Of a DNA stretch of 64,000 bases, positions 26,290-35,357 are shown piece by piece. The notes beneath the pieces were generated by a model. That model was not told the origin of the DNA, made no database searches, and was given only the letters and a program-made list of their open reading frames with translations. Position numbers and translations under genes: made by a program. The stretch's first letter is position 1. Each line of letters begins with the position of its first letter. Source of the DNA: Sneathia sanguinegens (GTDB taxonomy: Bacteria > Fusobacteriota > Fusobacteriia > Fusobacteriales > Leptotrichiaceae); the NCBI RefSeq assembly GCF_001517935.1, contig NZ_LOQF01000005.1, forward strand, positions 24,001 through 88,000. Direction: 5' to 3'.

Positions 26290-27171
26290 ATGAAAAAAAT
26301 TTTTATGATAATATTGTTATTAACAAGTTTAATAACTTTTTCAAATATAGATATATATGATACAAATAATCAAGCATATAATCAAGTAATGAAGGTACTT
26401 GCATCCAAAAAAACAAATAAAGAAAAAATTGAAAACTTAAAGTATTTGGATAAAGCAGGAAATAATACTTTTTTTTCAGAAAGTGCTTTAGTAGCTTTAT
26501 ATAAGATTGAAAATAAAGATGATAAAGTTAATGGAATCATGAATAAAATTAATAAATTGAATAATGAAGAATTAAAAGATAATTTCAATTTATTAGTAGC
26601 AAAATATTTGATGTTAGATTTGGATAGAAAAGAAGATTCAGTAGAAATTTTAAATGATTTGATATTGTCAAAGTTTAATTATATCAGATCTAAAGCGTAT
26701 ATATTGTATTATGAATATTGTGAATATAATAGTGATCTTGAAAATATGTTGTTATGTTTAAAAGAAGCTAGTAAAGATAAAGATAATTATTTAATGATTT
26801 CAAATAAATATGCACAAATATATGAATTTGAAAAAGATCTTTATCAATTTTTAAAAGAAAATTGTTTAAATGCAACTGATGAAGAAACTATGAAAATTAT
26901 TCTTACTTTTTCAATATTGAATAAAGATAAAATAGTAACAGATAAAATTATAAAAAGATTAAATAAAAAGAAAATAGACTTCAAATCAGATGTAAATGCT
27001 GCTAAAAAAATATTGAATGTTAATCAAGTTTTAGATGAATCAGAAAAATATTCTAAATTAGCTCTTTTAAATAATGAAAAAAATGCATATGTAACATTAG
27101 CATTGATTACATATTATAGGGGAAATATTGATGAAGCAATACAATATTTAAAAGAGGCAAAAAAAAAATAA
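26290..27171 (+). CDS. Exported helical-repeat (TPR-like) protein, function unknown
   Basis: A 293-residue protein with a signal peptide (about 1-19, ending ITFSN). The rest is helical with TPR-like spacing; the clearest repeat is KNAYVTLALITYYRGNIDEA near 265-285. No family is named. The frame ends at TAA directly after a run of ten A (27159-27168). Reading with one A fewer continues for about 18 residues, NNVSGADDLIKLYKDLKK, to a stop at 27221-27223. This hints at a slippage-dependent C-terminus, a recent frameshift, or an assembly error in the homopolymer. The ATG follows AGGGTGAAG. It resembles the exported and lipid-anchored helical proteins elsewhere in the window. Confidence 0.75.
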   Translation: MKKIFMIILLLTSLITFSNIDIYDTNNQAYNQVMKVLASKKTNKEKIENLKYLDKAGNNTFFSESALVALYKIENKDDKVNGIMNKINKLNNEELKDNFNLLVAKYLMLDLDRKEDSVEILNDLILSKFNYIRSKAYILYYEYCEYNSDLENMLLCLKEASKDKDNYLMISNKYAQIYEFEKDLYQFLKENCLNATDEETMKIILTFSILNKDKIVTDKIIKRLNKKKIDFKSDVNAAKKILNVNQVLDESEKYSKLALLNNEKNAYVTLALITYYRGNIDEAIQYLKEAKKK

Positions 27172-27249
27172 TGTTAGTGGTGCAGATGATTTAATAAAAT
27201 TATACAAGGATTTAAAAAAGTAAATTTAAGATATTATGGTAAAAGATAG

Positions 27250-27283
27250 AGGTACTTTGTAAATAATGCAAAGTACCTTTTTA
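27250..27283 (+). terminator. Terminator after the exported TPR-like gene
   Basis: Stem AGGTACTTTG/CAAAGTACCT (27250-27259, 27269-27278) followed by T residues. Confidence 0.8.
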
Positions 27284-27357
27284 TTACATTAATAAGTGCA
27301 ATATATTGAAAATTTACTTTAAATTATTATTAGGTATACTTACTATAGGTGATGAAC

Positions 27358-29259
27358 ATGTTAAGAACCAAAGAAAAAGATATATTAAATTTGCTGATGT
27401 TTAATGAAAAAGATTTAAAATATATCTTAAAAAAAACAAGCATAAGTAAGAGAACTTTTCAATATTATTTAAAAAGCATCAATTATCTATTGATGAAAGA
27501 AGGAATGGAAAAGATACATCTTAAAGATGATAAAATAATATATAAAAAAGAAGATATAAAATTAATTTTAGAAAAGTATGTTAGTGATGATGAATTTTCT
27601 AAAAAAGATTTAAAAGATATTGTGAAGCTCTATGCTATTTTTTCAGTACAAGGTTTAAATATTACAAAATTAGCAGAAGAATTACTTATTTCAAGAAATA
27701 CAATAAAATCAATAATAAAAGAAAATGATTTTGAATTTATTAATGGGAAATTTCAGAATTTAGTTTTAATAGATAGAACAAATATGTTAAAAGATATTTT
27801 ATTAAATAAGAATATAAAAAAATATGTTTTGAAAATTATAGATATATCTTTGATATATAAAATAAAACAATTCATTACTGAAATTTCAAAAGAGATTAAA
27901 TTGAATTTGACTGATGTTGTATATTTTAATCTTATTTCATATATTTATTGTTATAAAAAATTTGAAAAAAAGGATGCTACAACTTCTTTTGTTTCATATG
28001 AAGAATATGAAATTATAGAAAGAATATATAAGAAATACTTCAATAAACAATTTGGAATAAATGCAATAACTGATGTATTAATAGGTTTATCTCTAATACA
28101 GGACATTGATGTTTGGATAAATCAAGAGTTTTTATTAGGTAAATTAATATATTCTGTTAGTAATAAAATTGGTATAGATTTAACAAGAGATGAGATATTA
28201 TATGATTTCCTATATCCACATTTGAAAATAGCTATTTATAGATTGAAAAAAAATATGAAATTAAATGAAATAAATTATGCTGATTTTATCGATAAAAATA
28301 GTTTGATATTTCAAATTTTAAAAGATGAAATAAAAGAAATAGAAAAAATATATAATATAAAATTTACAGAGATAGAATTATCACTATTAGCTTTTCATTT
28401 TGAAGGTAGTATAAATAGAATGCAAAAAAAAGTTAGAAAAAGAGTTATTTTAGTTTGCGGTCTGGGTTATGGTAGTTCAAAGATATTAGAATATAATCTA
28501 AAAGAAAATTTTGAAATAGATATAATTGATGTTCTTCCAATGTATATGATAAATGAAAATATTTTGAAAAATAAAAATGTAGACTATATCCTGACTACAA
28601 CAGATTTACATATAAATTCAATAAAAATAAATCCTTTATTAAAAGAAGAAGATTGTGAAAAATTAATAAATTTAGGAATAAAAAGAAAAAATAACAAATT
28701 AGGTTTAGAAGAATTTTTGCAAGACATGGTGGATAAATTTGATGTAGGGAAAAAGGACTTAAAAGATCATTTATTGAATAAATATTCTAATTATTTTTAT
28801 ACAAATGATAAAAGTAGTGATTTAATGAACCTATTAGAAAGTCATAAGATAAAAATAATAGATGAGGTTAAAGATTTAGAAGAAGCTATAAGAGAAGTAG
28901 GAAGAATTTTAATAAAAAATAAGGCATGTACAGCAAAATATGTAGAATCTATGGTTGAAAATTATAGAAAATTTGGAACATATATAGTAATAGAAGATGG
29001 AGTAGCTATACCACATACCAATTTAGAAACTGAAGCTATTAAAACAGATGTAGCAATTTTAATTTTGAAGAAAACTTTAGAGTGTAATGGAAAAAAAGTT
29101 AATGTTTTATTGAGCTATAGTAGTGAGAATAACAAGCAACATCTAAAATTTTTAAAAGAATTCTATAATCTTTTAATGAAAGATAGCTTTATAACTGAAT
29201 TAAAAAATAAGGATAGTGAAGAAGAAATAATGGATTATTTAAGAAAGGAGTTAAGCTAA
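27358..29259 (+). CDS. PRD-containing PTS regulator (BglG/MtlR-type antiterminator or activator)
   Basis: A 633-residue multi-domain regulator. N-terminal helix-turn-helix regions (about 1-130) carry TSISKRTFQYYLKSINYLL and LLISRNTIKSIIKEN. Two PTS regulation domains follow (about 150-355), with the conserved His near KLIYSVSNKIG and LLAFHFEG. A EIIB-like domain has Cys367 in ILVCGLGYGSS. A C-terminal EIIA-like domain has His553 in AIPHTNLE. Such MtlR-type activators sense phosphorylation state and turn on their PTS operon. The start is taken at ATG 27358 after AGGTGAT. The EIIA gene follows by one base, so it is the first gene of its own operon. Confidence 0.9.
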   Translation: MLRTKEKDILNLLMFNEKDLKYILKKTSISKRTFQYYLKSINYLLMKEGMEKIHLKDDKIIYKKEDIKLILEKYVSDDEFSKKDLKDIVKLYAIFSVQGLNITKLAEELLISRNTIKSIIKENDFEFINGKFQNLVLIDRTNMLKDILLNKNIKKYVLKIIDISLIYKIKQFITEISKEIKLNLTDVVYFNLISYIYCYKKFEKKDATTSFVSYEEYEIIERIYKKYFNKQFGINAITDVLIGLSLIQDIDVWINQEFLLGKLIYSVSNKIGIDLTRDEILYDFLYPHLKIAIYRLKKNMKLNEINYADFIDKNSLIFQILKDEIKEIEKIYNIKFTEIELSLLAFHFEGSINRMQKKVRKRVILVCGLGYGSSKILEYNLKENFEIDIIDVLPMYMINENILKNKNVDYILTTTDLHINSIKINPLLKEEDCEKLINLGIKRKNNKLGLEEFLQDMVDKFDVGKKDLKDHLLNKYSNYFYTNDKSSDLMNLLESHKIKIIDEVKDLEEAIREVGRILIKNKACTAKYVESMVENYRKFGTYIVIEDGVAIPHTNLETEAIKTDVAILILKKTLECNGKKVNVLLSYSSENNKQHLKFLKEFYNLLMKDSFITELKNKDSEEEIMDYLRKELS

Positions 29260-29260
29260 T

Positions 29261-29692
29261 ATGTTTAATGAAAAAAATGTTAGGTGTATACAAAGAGTTT
29301 TCAATTGGGAAGCTGCTATAAAAGAAGCTGCACAACCTTTAATAAATAATGGAGATATAGCTGATATTTATGTTGAAAAAATAATAGAAAATACGAAAAA
29401 AATGGGTTTTTATATGGTCTTAGATGATTATATTGCAATGCCACATGCAAGACCTGAAGATGGTGTGAAAAATACAAGTATAGCATTTTTGAAGCTTAAT
29501 GAAGCAGTTAATTTTGGAACTGAAAAAGTTTACTTAATATTCTTAGTGGCAGCTAAAGATGCAAATACACATATAGATATATTGAAAGGCTTAATGTTCA
29601 TTTTTCAAAATGAAGAATTAAAGAAAAAATTAATTGAAGCAAAGACAAAAGAAGAATTATTAGAAATATTAAAAGGAGTTGATGTTAAATGA
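29261..29692 (+). CDS. PTS EIIA component (mannitol/fructose/Ula type)
   Basis: A 143-residue soluble phosphocarrier. The phosphorylated histidine is His62 in AMPHARPEDG. Overall pattern (WEAAIKEAAQPLINNGDI, VYLIFLVAAKDANTHIDILK) is that of the EIIA fold of the mannitol-fructose superfamily used by ascorbate (UlaC) systems. It accepts phosphate from HPr and passes it to the EIIB encoded next. Its stop overlaps the EIIB start by four bases. Confidence 0.9.
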   Translation: MFNEKNVRCIQRVFNWEAAIKEAAQPLINNGDIADIYVEKIIENTKKMGFYMVLDDYIAMPHARPEDGVKNTSIAFLKLNEAVNFGTEKVYLIFLVAAKDANTHIDILKGLMFIFQNEELKKKLIEAKTKEELLEILKGVDVK

Positions 29693-29970
29693 AAATTGTA
29701 ACAATATGTGGAAACGGTATAGGTAGTTCATTAATGTGCAGAATGAAAATAGAAGAAATATTAGAAGAAGAAAATATTTCAGGGTGTACAGTTGAATCAG
29801 CTGATTTTAATTCAGCCTTATCTAAAGGAGCTGATCTATATGTTTCAGTAGAAGAATTAATAAGTCAACTACCTAATGATGTTGAAAAAGTAGTTATCAG
29901 AAGTTATGTTAATAAGAAAAAAATAAAAGAAGATGTATTAGAAAAAATAAGAAGTTTAATTAATAAATAG
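29689..29970 (+). CDS. PTS EIIB component, lactose/ascorbate type
   Basis: A 93-residue EIIB. The phospho-accepting Cys7 lies in the loop TICGNGIGSSLMCRMKIEEI, the P-loop-like signature of UlaB/SgcB/GatB proteins. It transfers phosphate to the sugar while bound to the EIIC encoded 12 bp downstream. Length is standard. Confidence 0.9.
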   Translation: MKIVTICGNGIGSSLMCRMKIEEILEEENISGCTVESADFNSALSKGADLYVSVEELISQLPNDVEKVVIRSYVNKKKIKEDVLEKIRSLINK

Positions 29971-29982
29971 GAGGAGTAGAAA

Positions 29983-31350
29983 ATGGATCATGTGTTAAGT
30001 TTTTTAAGAGATGTTTTAAAAGAACCTGCATTATTACTAGGTATTGTATCTTGCATTGGTTTAATATCATTAAAAGCAAAATGGCATAAAGTATTAGTTG
30101 GAACATTGGGACCTATATTAGGGTATATAATGTTAGGGATAGGTGCAAGTGCTATTGTTTCAAGTTTGGAACCTTTAGGACAATTAATAGAACATGGATT
30201 TAAAATTACGGGAGTTATACCAAATAATGAAGCAGTAGTTGCTACAGCACAAAAATTATTAGGTATAGAAACAATGTCTATATTAGTAGTAGGTTTGATC
30301 ATAAATGTCCTTATAGCAAGATTTACAAAATATAAATATGTTTTCTTAACAGGACATCATAGTTTCTTTATGGCTTGTTTATTATCAGCTGTATTAGGTG
30401 CTTTAGGTTTTAAAAATTATGCACTTATTGTTTTAGGAGGATTCTTTTTAGGAGCATGGTCAGCTATTTCTCCAGCTATAGGACAAAAGTATACTTTGAA
30501 GGTGACAGATTATGATGATATAGCTATGGGACATTTTGGAAGTATAGGTTACTATTTGTCTGCATGGATAGGAAGTAAAGTTGGAAATCCAGAAGATAGT
30601 GCTGAAAAAATAAAGATACCTGAACAATTTGGTTTTTTGAGAAATACAACAATTTCTACAGCTATAACAATGTTATTCTTTTATCTATTATGTGGTTTGG
30701 TAGCAGGTTTCGATTTTGTTCAAACTTTATCAGATGGGCAATCAGCCTTAGTATTTTTAGTAATGACATCATTTAAATTTGCTGTTGGAGTAACAGTTGT
30801 ATATTCAGGTGTTAGAATGATATTATCAGATTTAATACCAGCTTTCCAAGGAATTGCTAGAAAAGTAATACCTAATGCTATACCAGCAGTAGATTGTGCA
30901 GTATTTTTCACTTATGCACAAACTTCAGTAATTATAGGATTCATATTTAGTTTCATTGGTGGAATAGTAGGTATGCTAATATTAGGATTTTCAGGTGCAA
31001 TATTAATAATACCAGGTTTAGTTCCTCATTTCTTCTGTGGTGCAACTGCAGGAATATATGGGAATGCAACAGGTGGTAAAAAGGGAGCTATTATAGGTTC
31101 ATTCTTTAATGGTTTATTAATTACTTTTTTACCAGCCTTATTACTACCTGTATTAGGGAAATTAGGATTTGCAAATACTACTTTTGGTGATGCAGATTTT
31201 GGTATTTTAGGTATTATACTTGGTAAAATAGGAACATATGGAGAAATAGGTATATATATAATTTGTTTGATAGTGTTATTAGTATTAATTATTCCTAATT
31301 TTATACAAACAAAAACAAATGTAATTAATAACGAAGAAGAAGGTAAGTAG
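29983..31350 (+). CDS. PTS EIIC component, UlaA (ascorbate) family
   Basis: A 455-residue polytopic permease with about eleven hydrophobic segments. Segments such as ALLLGIVSCIGLISLKAKW, VLVGTLGPILGYIMLGIGA and the paired GAWSAISPAIGQKYTL region are typical of the UlaA family of vectorial L-ascorbate or unknown pentose-like substrate transporters. The ATG follows TAGGAGGAG. The neighbouring aldolase is a transaldolase-type enzyme, not the UlaD/E/F set of ascorbate degradation, so the real substrate is open. The C-terminal tail is short and charged. Confidence 0.88.
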   Translation: MDHVLSFLRDVLKEPALLLGIVSCIGLISLKAKWHKVLVGTLGPILGYIMLGIGASAIVSSLEPLGQLIEHGFKITGVIPNNEAVVATAQKLLGIETMSILVVGLIINVLIARFTKYKYVFLTGHHSFFMACLLSAVLGALGFKNYALIVLGGFFLGAWSAISPAIGQKYTLKVTDYDDIAMGHFGSIGYYLSAWIGSKVGNPEDSAEKIKIPEQFGFLRNTTISTAITMLFFYLLCGLVAGFDFVQTLSDGQSALVFLVMTSFKFAVGVTVVYSGVRMILSDLIPAFQGIARKVIPNAIPAVDCAVFFTYAQTSVIIGFIFSFIGGIVGMLILGFSGAILIIPGLVPHFFCGATAGIYGNATGGKKGAIIGSFFNGLLITFLPALLLPVLGKLGFANTTFGDADFGILGIILGKIGTYGEIGIYIICLIVLLVLIIPNFIQTKTNVINNEEEGK

Positions 31351-31351
31351 A

Positions 31352-32059
31352 ATGAGTATTAATATTTATGCTGATGGAGCAGTTTTAGAAGATATGCTAG
31401 AATTATATAAAAACTTTCCCTTTATTAAAGGTTTTACGACTAATCCTAGTTTGATGAAAAAAGCAGGGATTACTAATTATAATGAATTTGCAAAAAAGGT
31501 ATTGGGAACTATTAAAGATTTACCAATATCATTTGAAGTATTTTCTGATGATTTTGAAGAAATGAAAAAAGAAGCAGAAATTATATCTTCTTGGGGCGAA
31601 AATGTTTATGTAAAAATACCTATTACTAATTCTAAAGGTGTATATACAGAAGAAGTAGTGAGATATTTGAGTAATAAAGATATAAAATTGAATATTACAG
31701 CTATATTAACCGTAAAACAAGTTGAAGATGCTCTTTCATGGTTAAAAAAAGGAAGTTCTAATATAATATCAGTATTTGCAGGAAGAATATCTGATTCTGG
31801 TAGAGATGCAACAGTATATATGAAAAAAGCAGTTGAATTATGCCATTCTAAGGAAAATGTAAAACTTTTATGGGCTAGTCCTAGGGAAGCATATAATATA
31901 GTGCAAGCTGATGAAATAGGAGTCGATATAATAACAGTAACTAAACCTTTGATTGAAAAATATGTAAAATTTGGAAAAGATTTAGATAAGATTTCATTAG
32001 AAACAGTTCAAATGTTTTTGGAAGATGCAAAAAAATTAGGCTATAAAATAGAAATATGA
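31352..32059 (+). CDS. Transaldolase-like / fructose-6-phosphate aldolase family protein
   Basis: A 235-residue class I aldolase of the small transaldolase (FSA/TalC) group. The start INIYADGAVLEDMLELY and FIKGFTTNPSLMKKAGI are typical. The Schiff-base lysine is Lys88 in VYVKIPIT. SVFAGRISDSGRD matches the phosphate-binding region. It directly follows the EIIC gene (one base), so it probably cleaves or rearranges the sugar phosphate made by this PTS. The family includes many enzymes of undefined specificity, and whether it is an F6P aldolase cannot be told. Confidence 0.85.
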   Translation: MSINIYADGAVLEDMLELYKNFPFIKGFTTNPSLMKKAGITNYNEFAKKVLGTIKDLPISFEVFSDDFEEMKKEAEIISSWGENVYVKIPITNSKGVYTEEVVRYLSNKDIKLNITAILTVKQVEDALSWLKKGSSNIISVFAGRISDSGRDATVYMKKAVELCHSKENVKLLWASPREAYNIVQADEIGVDIITVTKPLIEKYVKFGKDLDKISLETVQMFLEDAKKLGYKIEI

Positions 32060-32066
32060 AAGAAAT

Positions 32067-32624
32067 TTGTTGTTGAAAGCATGTGAATGCTATTCCCAAA
32101 TAATGTATGCTAAATATATTTATAAAACAGCTATTATTTATTATGAATTATATAAGAAATATGATGAATATTTTAGTATTAAACAAAAGTATTATGATAA
32201 TTATGAAGATTGTCAGGAAAAATTTTTAGATGAAGCATTGTATAATTTTAAAAAAATTTCAGATTATAAAAAATCTAAAGCTATGATAGTTAGAATTAAA
32301 ATGGATAAAAAAAATAGTGTTAATTTTAATTATAATAAATTTGTAGGATATTATGATGTGTATTCTGATTTACCATATCCAAATTTGGAAATAAGAAAAG
32401 ATAAAAAAGGAAATTATTAGTTACTTGATTATGGGAAAATAGGTGAAAGTATTTTTGCTAAGGATAATACTATATATTTGCAAAAATTGAAAAAAAATAA
32501 TTGTAAGTTATATAGTAATTTTGGATAAGCGTTTTATTTTAGCAATAAAAAATTGATTTATATTTGGACAAATCTTGGTGAAAAACAAGTTTATGTTTTG
32601 AAAAAATCAAATTTAAAAAAATAA
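32067..32624 (+). pseudogene. Decayed gene with two in-frame stops
   Basis: One continuous reading frame from about 32067 to a TAA at 32622-32624, interrupted by TAG at 32418-32420 and TAA at 32526-32528. The first part is Tyr/Lys-rich and helical; the later parts (LLDYGKIGESIFAKDNTIYL, FYFSNKKLIYIWTNLGEKQV) look like the beta-repeat proteins that Leptotrichiaceae carry in many copies. Only a TTG start with no ribosome-binding site is available. No family is named. Confidence 0.55.
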
Positions 32625-32711
32625 AAAAATTAAAAAGATTTTTAAAGGAATGCGAAACCAAATTTGAAAAATAATGACTTATACTAATAAAAAATAGTAT
32701 TTTTAATAATT

Positions 32712-32751
32712 AAGGCTACAAGACTCTATTTTATAGAGCTTATAGCCTTTT
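32712..32751 (+). terminator. Terminator after the decayed gene
   Basis: Interrupted stem AAGGCTA...CTCTA / TAGAG...TAGCCTT (32712-32749) followed by T residues; mismatches in the middle suggest a weak or ageing terminator for the PTS operon. Confidence 0.6.
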
Positions 32752-33060
32752 ACTTTTAATTGTAAAAAAAAAGGTATATAATGAATACAAATGGGCTTAA
32801 AAAATTCTGCTGTAGGATTCAGTTATACAACAGCATATTGGGGGTTAATTATTCCATTAATTAGACTTGGTATAGAAATATGTATTCTTTTATTCAAAAT
32901 AATTATTTAATGTATGGAATGGTGATTATAATAAAAATATTTTTAGGGACTTCAATTGAGGATTATCTATTAAGAAATATATATTATGCTAGAAGAGGAC
33001 ATATTTTCGCAGATGCTGGTTACAAAACAACTGTAAAATTAATGTAGAAAAGGTAAAAAA
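32752..33060 (+). pseudogene. Fragments including a YARHG-domain remnant
   Basis: About 300 bp without an intact gene. A 38-codon frame from ATG 32793 is hydrophobic and unassigned. At about 32943-33047 a frame reads SIEDYLLRNIYYARRGHIFA, a recognisable piece of the YARHG domain found in exported proteins of unknown function, ending at TAG. There is no usable start. These are gene relics. Confidence 0.45.
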
Positions 33061-34461
33061 ATGTGGAAAGATAGATTTGAAAAAAAGATTTTGGATAGAG
33101 GTTATAGATACTATTTTTTGAAAAAGGTTGAATTACTTAAAGAAAAAGATGAAATAATAGAATTTAAAGTTAGAGGTACAAAAGAATATACTGTTATAAT
33201 AGACAAATATAATAGAAAAAGTAGCTGTAATTGTCCTTATGCACTTGGTGGTAAAAATTGCAAACATATGGTTGCAAGTATATATGAATATAATACAAGT
33301 GGTGATAAAAAGATAAGTAAATATGATCTTGAAGAAAGCAAATGGATAATAGAAAACATATTGAAAATATGGAATGTTGAAGAATCCATAGCTAAGTTTA
33401 TGGAATTTTTAGATGATGTTAAAGAAAATATTTATAATGATTTTAATAGCTTAGCAGAAAATATTTTAATATTTTCATTTGTAGAATTCGCATTTCATGT
33501 AGATAAATATAAAATAAACGATTTGATTATGGTAACAAGTAATATAATGAAATTACTTAGATTAAGTTTAGAAGATAGAAAATATAATTTACAAGTAAAG
33601 ATATTATATAAGCTATATAATAAAATAAAAAAAATATACATTAAAAATCCAATGGTTCTTTTATTTTATCTACATTTAGAAAAAACCTTTATTAATTGTA
33701 GAGAAGAAATTAAGGTGATATTGTTAGAAAATGTTAATAAAAATGAAGATATGTTTCTTGAATTACTTTTTGATCTATATAGTAAATTCCACTACGATGA
33801 TGATTTATTGAAATTAGCTGAAAAATTCAGTGATAAAGAAATAAGTTATAAGTATCTAATAGAAATGGAAGAAAGAAAAGAAAATTATTCTAAAGTTATA
33901 GAATATTGTGAGAAGGCTTTAAAAATATGCGAAGATAGTTCGTATTTTATAGAATATATATTAAAGATAACAAGAAATGTTGATAAATATTTTGATAAAT
34001 TTTATAAATATGTATTGTTAAAATTTGAAAATAATCGTGAAATATTATACGAAGATTATTCAATAATTTGTGAAAAATTATCTAAGGATAAATTGGAAAA
34101 TTTTAAAAAAAATATACTAGATAATCATCTAAAAATGGGAGAATATATAAGAATATTATTTCATGAAAAAATGTATGAAAAAATTTTAAAACAAGTGTTA
34201 AATAATATATTCGCCTTTGATTATATAGCAAAATATATGATAGAAAATTATGGAGATATAATATATTCAAAAATATGTAATGAAATTATACAATTAGTAA
34301 AAAATTCAAGTTCAATTAGTGATTATGAAAATATAGCAAATGTTGTGGATTATATAAATAAATTTAAAGATGGGAATGAAAGAAGAGCAAAATTTGAAAA
34401 AGAGTTATTTGAAATGTTCCCAAATAAAAAAAGATTAAAAAAAATATTGAGTTATGTATAA
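33061..34461 (+). CDS. SWIM zinc-finger protein, function unknown
   Basis: A 466-residue soluble protein. Residues about 54-70 hold SCNCPYALGGKNCKHM, the CxC-xn-CxH zinc motif of SWIM domains, which bind DNA or proteins. The remaining 400 residues are helical and Lys/Glu/Tyr-rich with no recognised domain; in other bacteria SWIM domains precede helicase domains, but no Walker motifs occur here. The ATG follows AAAAGGTAAAAAA. It is a single gene that converges with dus on the other strand, sharing the short inverted repeat AAGTGCA/TGCACTT just after its stop. Confidence 0.8.
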   Translation: MWKDRFEKKILDRGYRYYFLKKVELLKEKDEIIEFKVRGTKEYTVIIDKYNRKSSCNCPYALGGKNCKHMVASIYEYNTSGDKKISKYDLEESKWIIENILKIWNVEESIAKFMEFLDDVKENIYNDFNSLAENILIFSFVEFAFHVDKYKINDLIMVTSNIMKLLRLSLEDRKYNLQVKILYKLYNKIKKIYIKNPMVLLFYLHLEKTFINCREEIKVILLENVNKNEDMFLELLFDLYSKFHYDDDLLKLAEKFSDKEISYKYLIEMEERKENYSKVIEYCEKALKICEDSSYFIEYILKITRNVDKYFDKFYKYVLLKFENNREILYEDYSIICEKLSKDKLENFKKNILDNHLKMGEYIRILFHEKMYEKILKQVLNNIFAFDYIAKYMIENYGDIIYSKICNEIIQLVKNSSSISDYENIANVVDYINKFKDGNERRAKFEKELFEMFPNKKRLKKILSYV

Positions 34462-34484
34462 GTGCACTATAGTTATGCACTTTG
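34460..34484. terminator. Weak bidirectional hairpin between the SWIM gene and dus
   Basis: Inverted repeat AAGTGCA/TGCACTT spanning the 11-bp gap between convergent stops; T-run is short. Confidence 0.4.
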
Positions 34485-35357
34485 TACTAACTCAATTTTT
34501 TTCTCAAAGTCTTGTTCAAGAATAATCTTATTAACATCTACATTAAAATCTTTGAAATAAGCTTCTAAAAATTTATTAATTTCTATACTAGCCTTTTTTA
34601 TTCCTTTATCTTCTAAAATATAGTTCATATGACTAATAACAATTTCTTTGACTTCTTGTAAAGATGGGCTATATTTTTTCCCTTCCTTTATTTCTTTAAT
34701 AAGCCAAGGTCTACCTATAACACCTCTTGCAAGCATTATTCCATCAATATTTTCATTTTGCAATTTTTTATAATCTTCTAAGGAATAAATACCTCCATTA
34801 GCAATAAAGTCAAAATTTCTATCTACTTTTGCAAGTTTGTGTATTAATGTGAAATCAGCTTCATTTTCAAACTTTTCTTCCTTTGTTCTAGAATGTAAAC
34901 AAAGATAAGGTATTTCATATTTATTAGCAAGTTCAAAAAAGTTTATAATATTTTTACAATTTCTTAATTTGAGAGAAATTCTTATATCCTTTTTATTTAA
35001 TGAAGCTAGTAAATATTCAATTTCATCAATTTTATCTAAAAGAGTTGCCCCACAACCTCTTTTAGTTATTTTATGTTGGGGGCAACCCATATTTAATAAT
35101 AGATTTGTATATCCTAATTCGTGTAATTTTGAAAAATTTTGTATAAGTTCATCCATATCGGAACCAAATAATTGAATTCCAGTTTTTTCGTCCGTAGACA
35201 TTTTCATAATAGTATTCAAAGTTTTTTTATGTTCTTTAATAAATAAATTTGAGTTTACCATTTCAGCATACATTAAATCAGGCTTATATTGTTTTAATAT
35301 TTGTCTAAAGGCATAATCTGTAACTCCTGCCATTGGAGCAATATATAGTTTTTTCAT
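34473..35357 (-). CDS. dus: tRNA-dihydrouridine synthase (DusB-like)
   Basis: A 294-residue FMN enzyme that reduces uridine in tRNA D-loops. It starts with the flavin-binding APMAGVTDYAFRQI. The catalytic cysteine is in LLNMGCPQHKITKRGCGA. The phosphate/FMN-binding segments LKLRN, LCLHSRT and IANGGIYS, then MLARGVIGRPW, are complete. Which D positions it serves is not decidable. Its ATG overlaps the psuG stop (TAATG), placing it as the third gene of the psuK-psuG-dus operon; a tRNA-modifying enzyme next to pseudouridine catabolism is a plausible but untested RNA-nucleoside link. Confidence 0.93.
   Translation of the reverse strand: MKKLYIAPMAGVTDYAFRQILKQYKPDLMYAEMVNSNLFIKEHKKTLNTIMKMSTDEKTGIQLFGSDMDELIQNFSKLHELGYTNLLLNMGCPQHKITKRGCGATLLDKIDEIEYLLASLNKKDIRISLKLRNCKNIINFFELANKYEIPYLCLHSRTKEEKFENEADFTLIHKLAKVDRNFDFIANGGIYSLEDYKKLQNENIDGIMLARGVIGRPWLIKEIKEGKKYSPSLQEVKEIVISHMNYILEDKGIKKASIEINKFLEAYFKDFNVDVNKIILEQDFEKKIELVQSA

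Noticed and set aside
29988..30302. Open frames opposite the PTS EIIC gene
   Set aside because: Antisense to a clear membrane protein gene and without initiation signals.
34460..34484. Strong terminator between the SWIM gene and dus
   Set aside because: Only a 7-bp repeat with a short T-run; kept as a low-confidence feature only.
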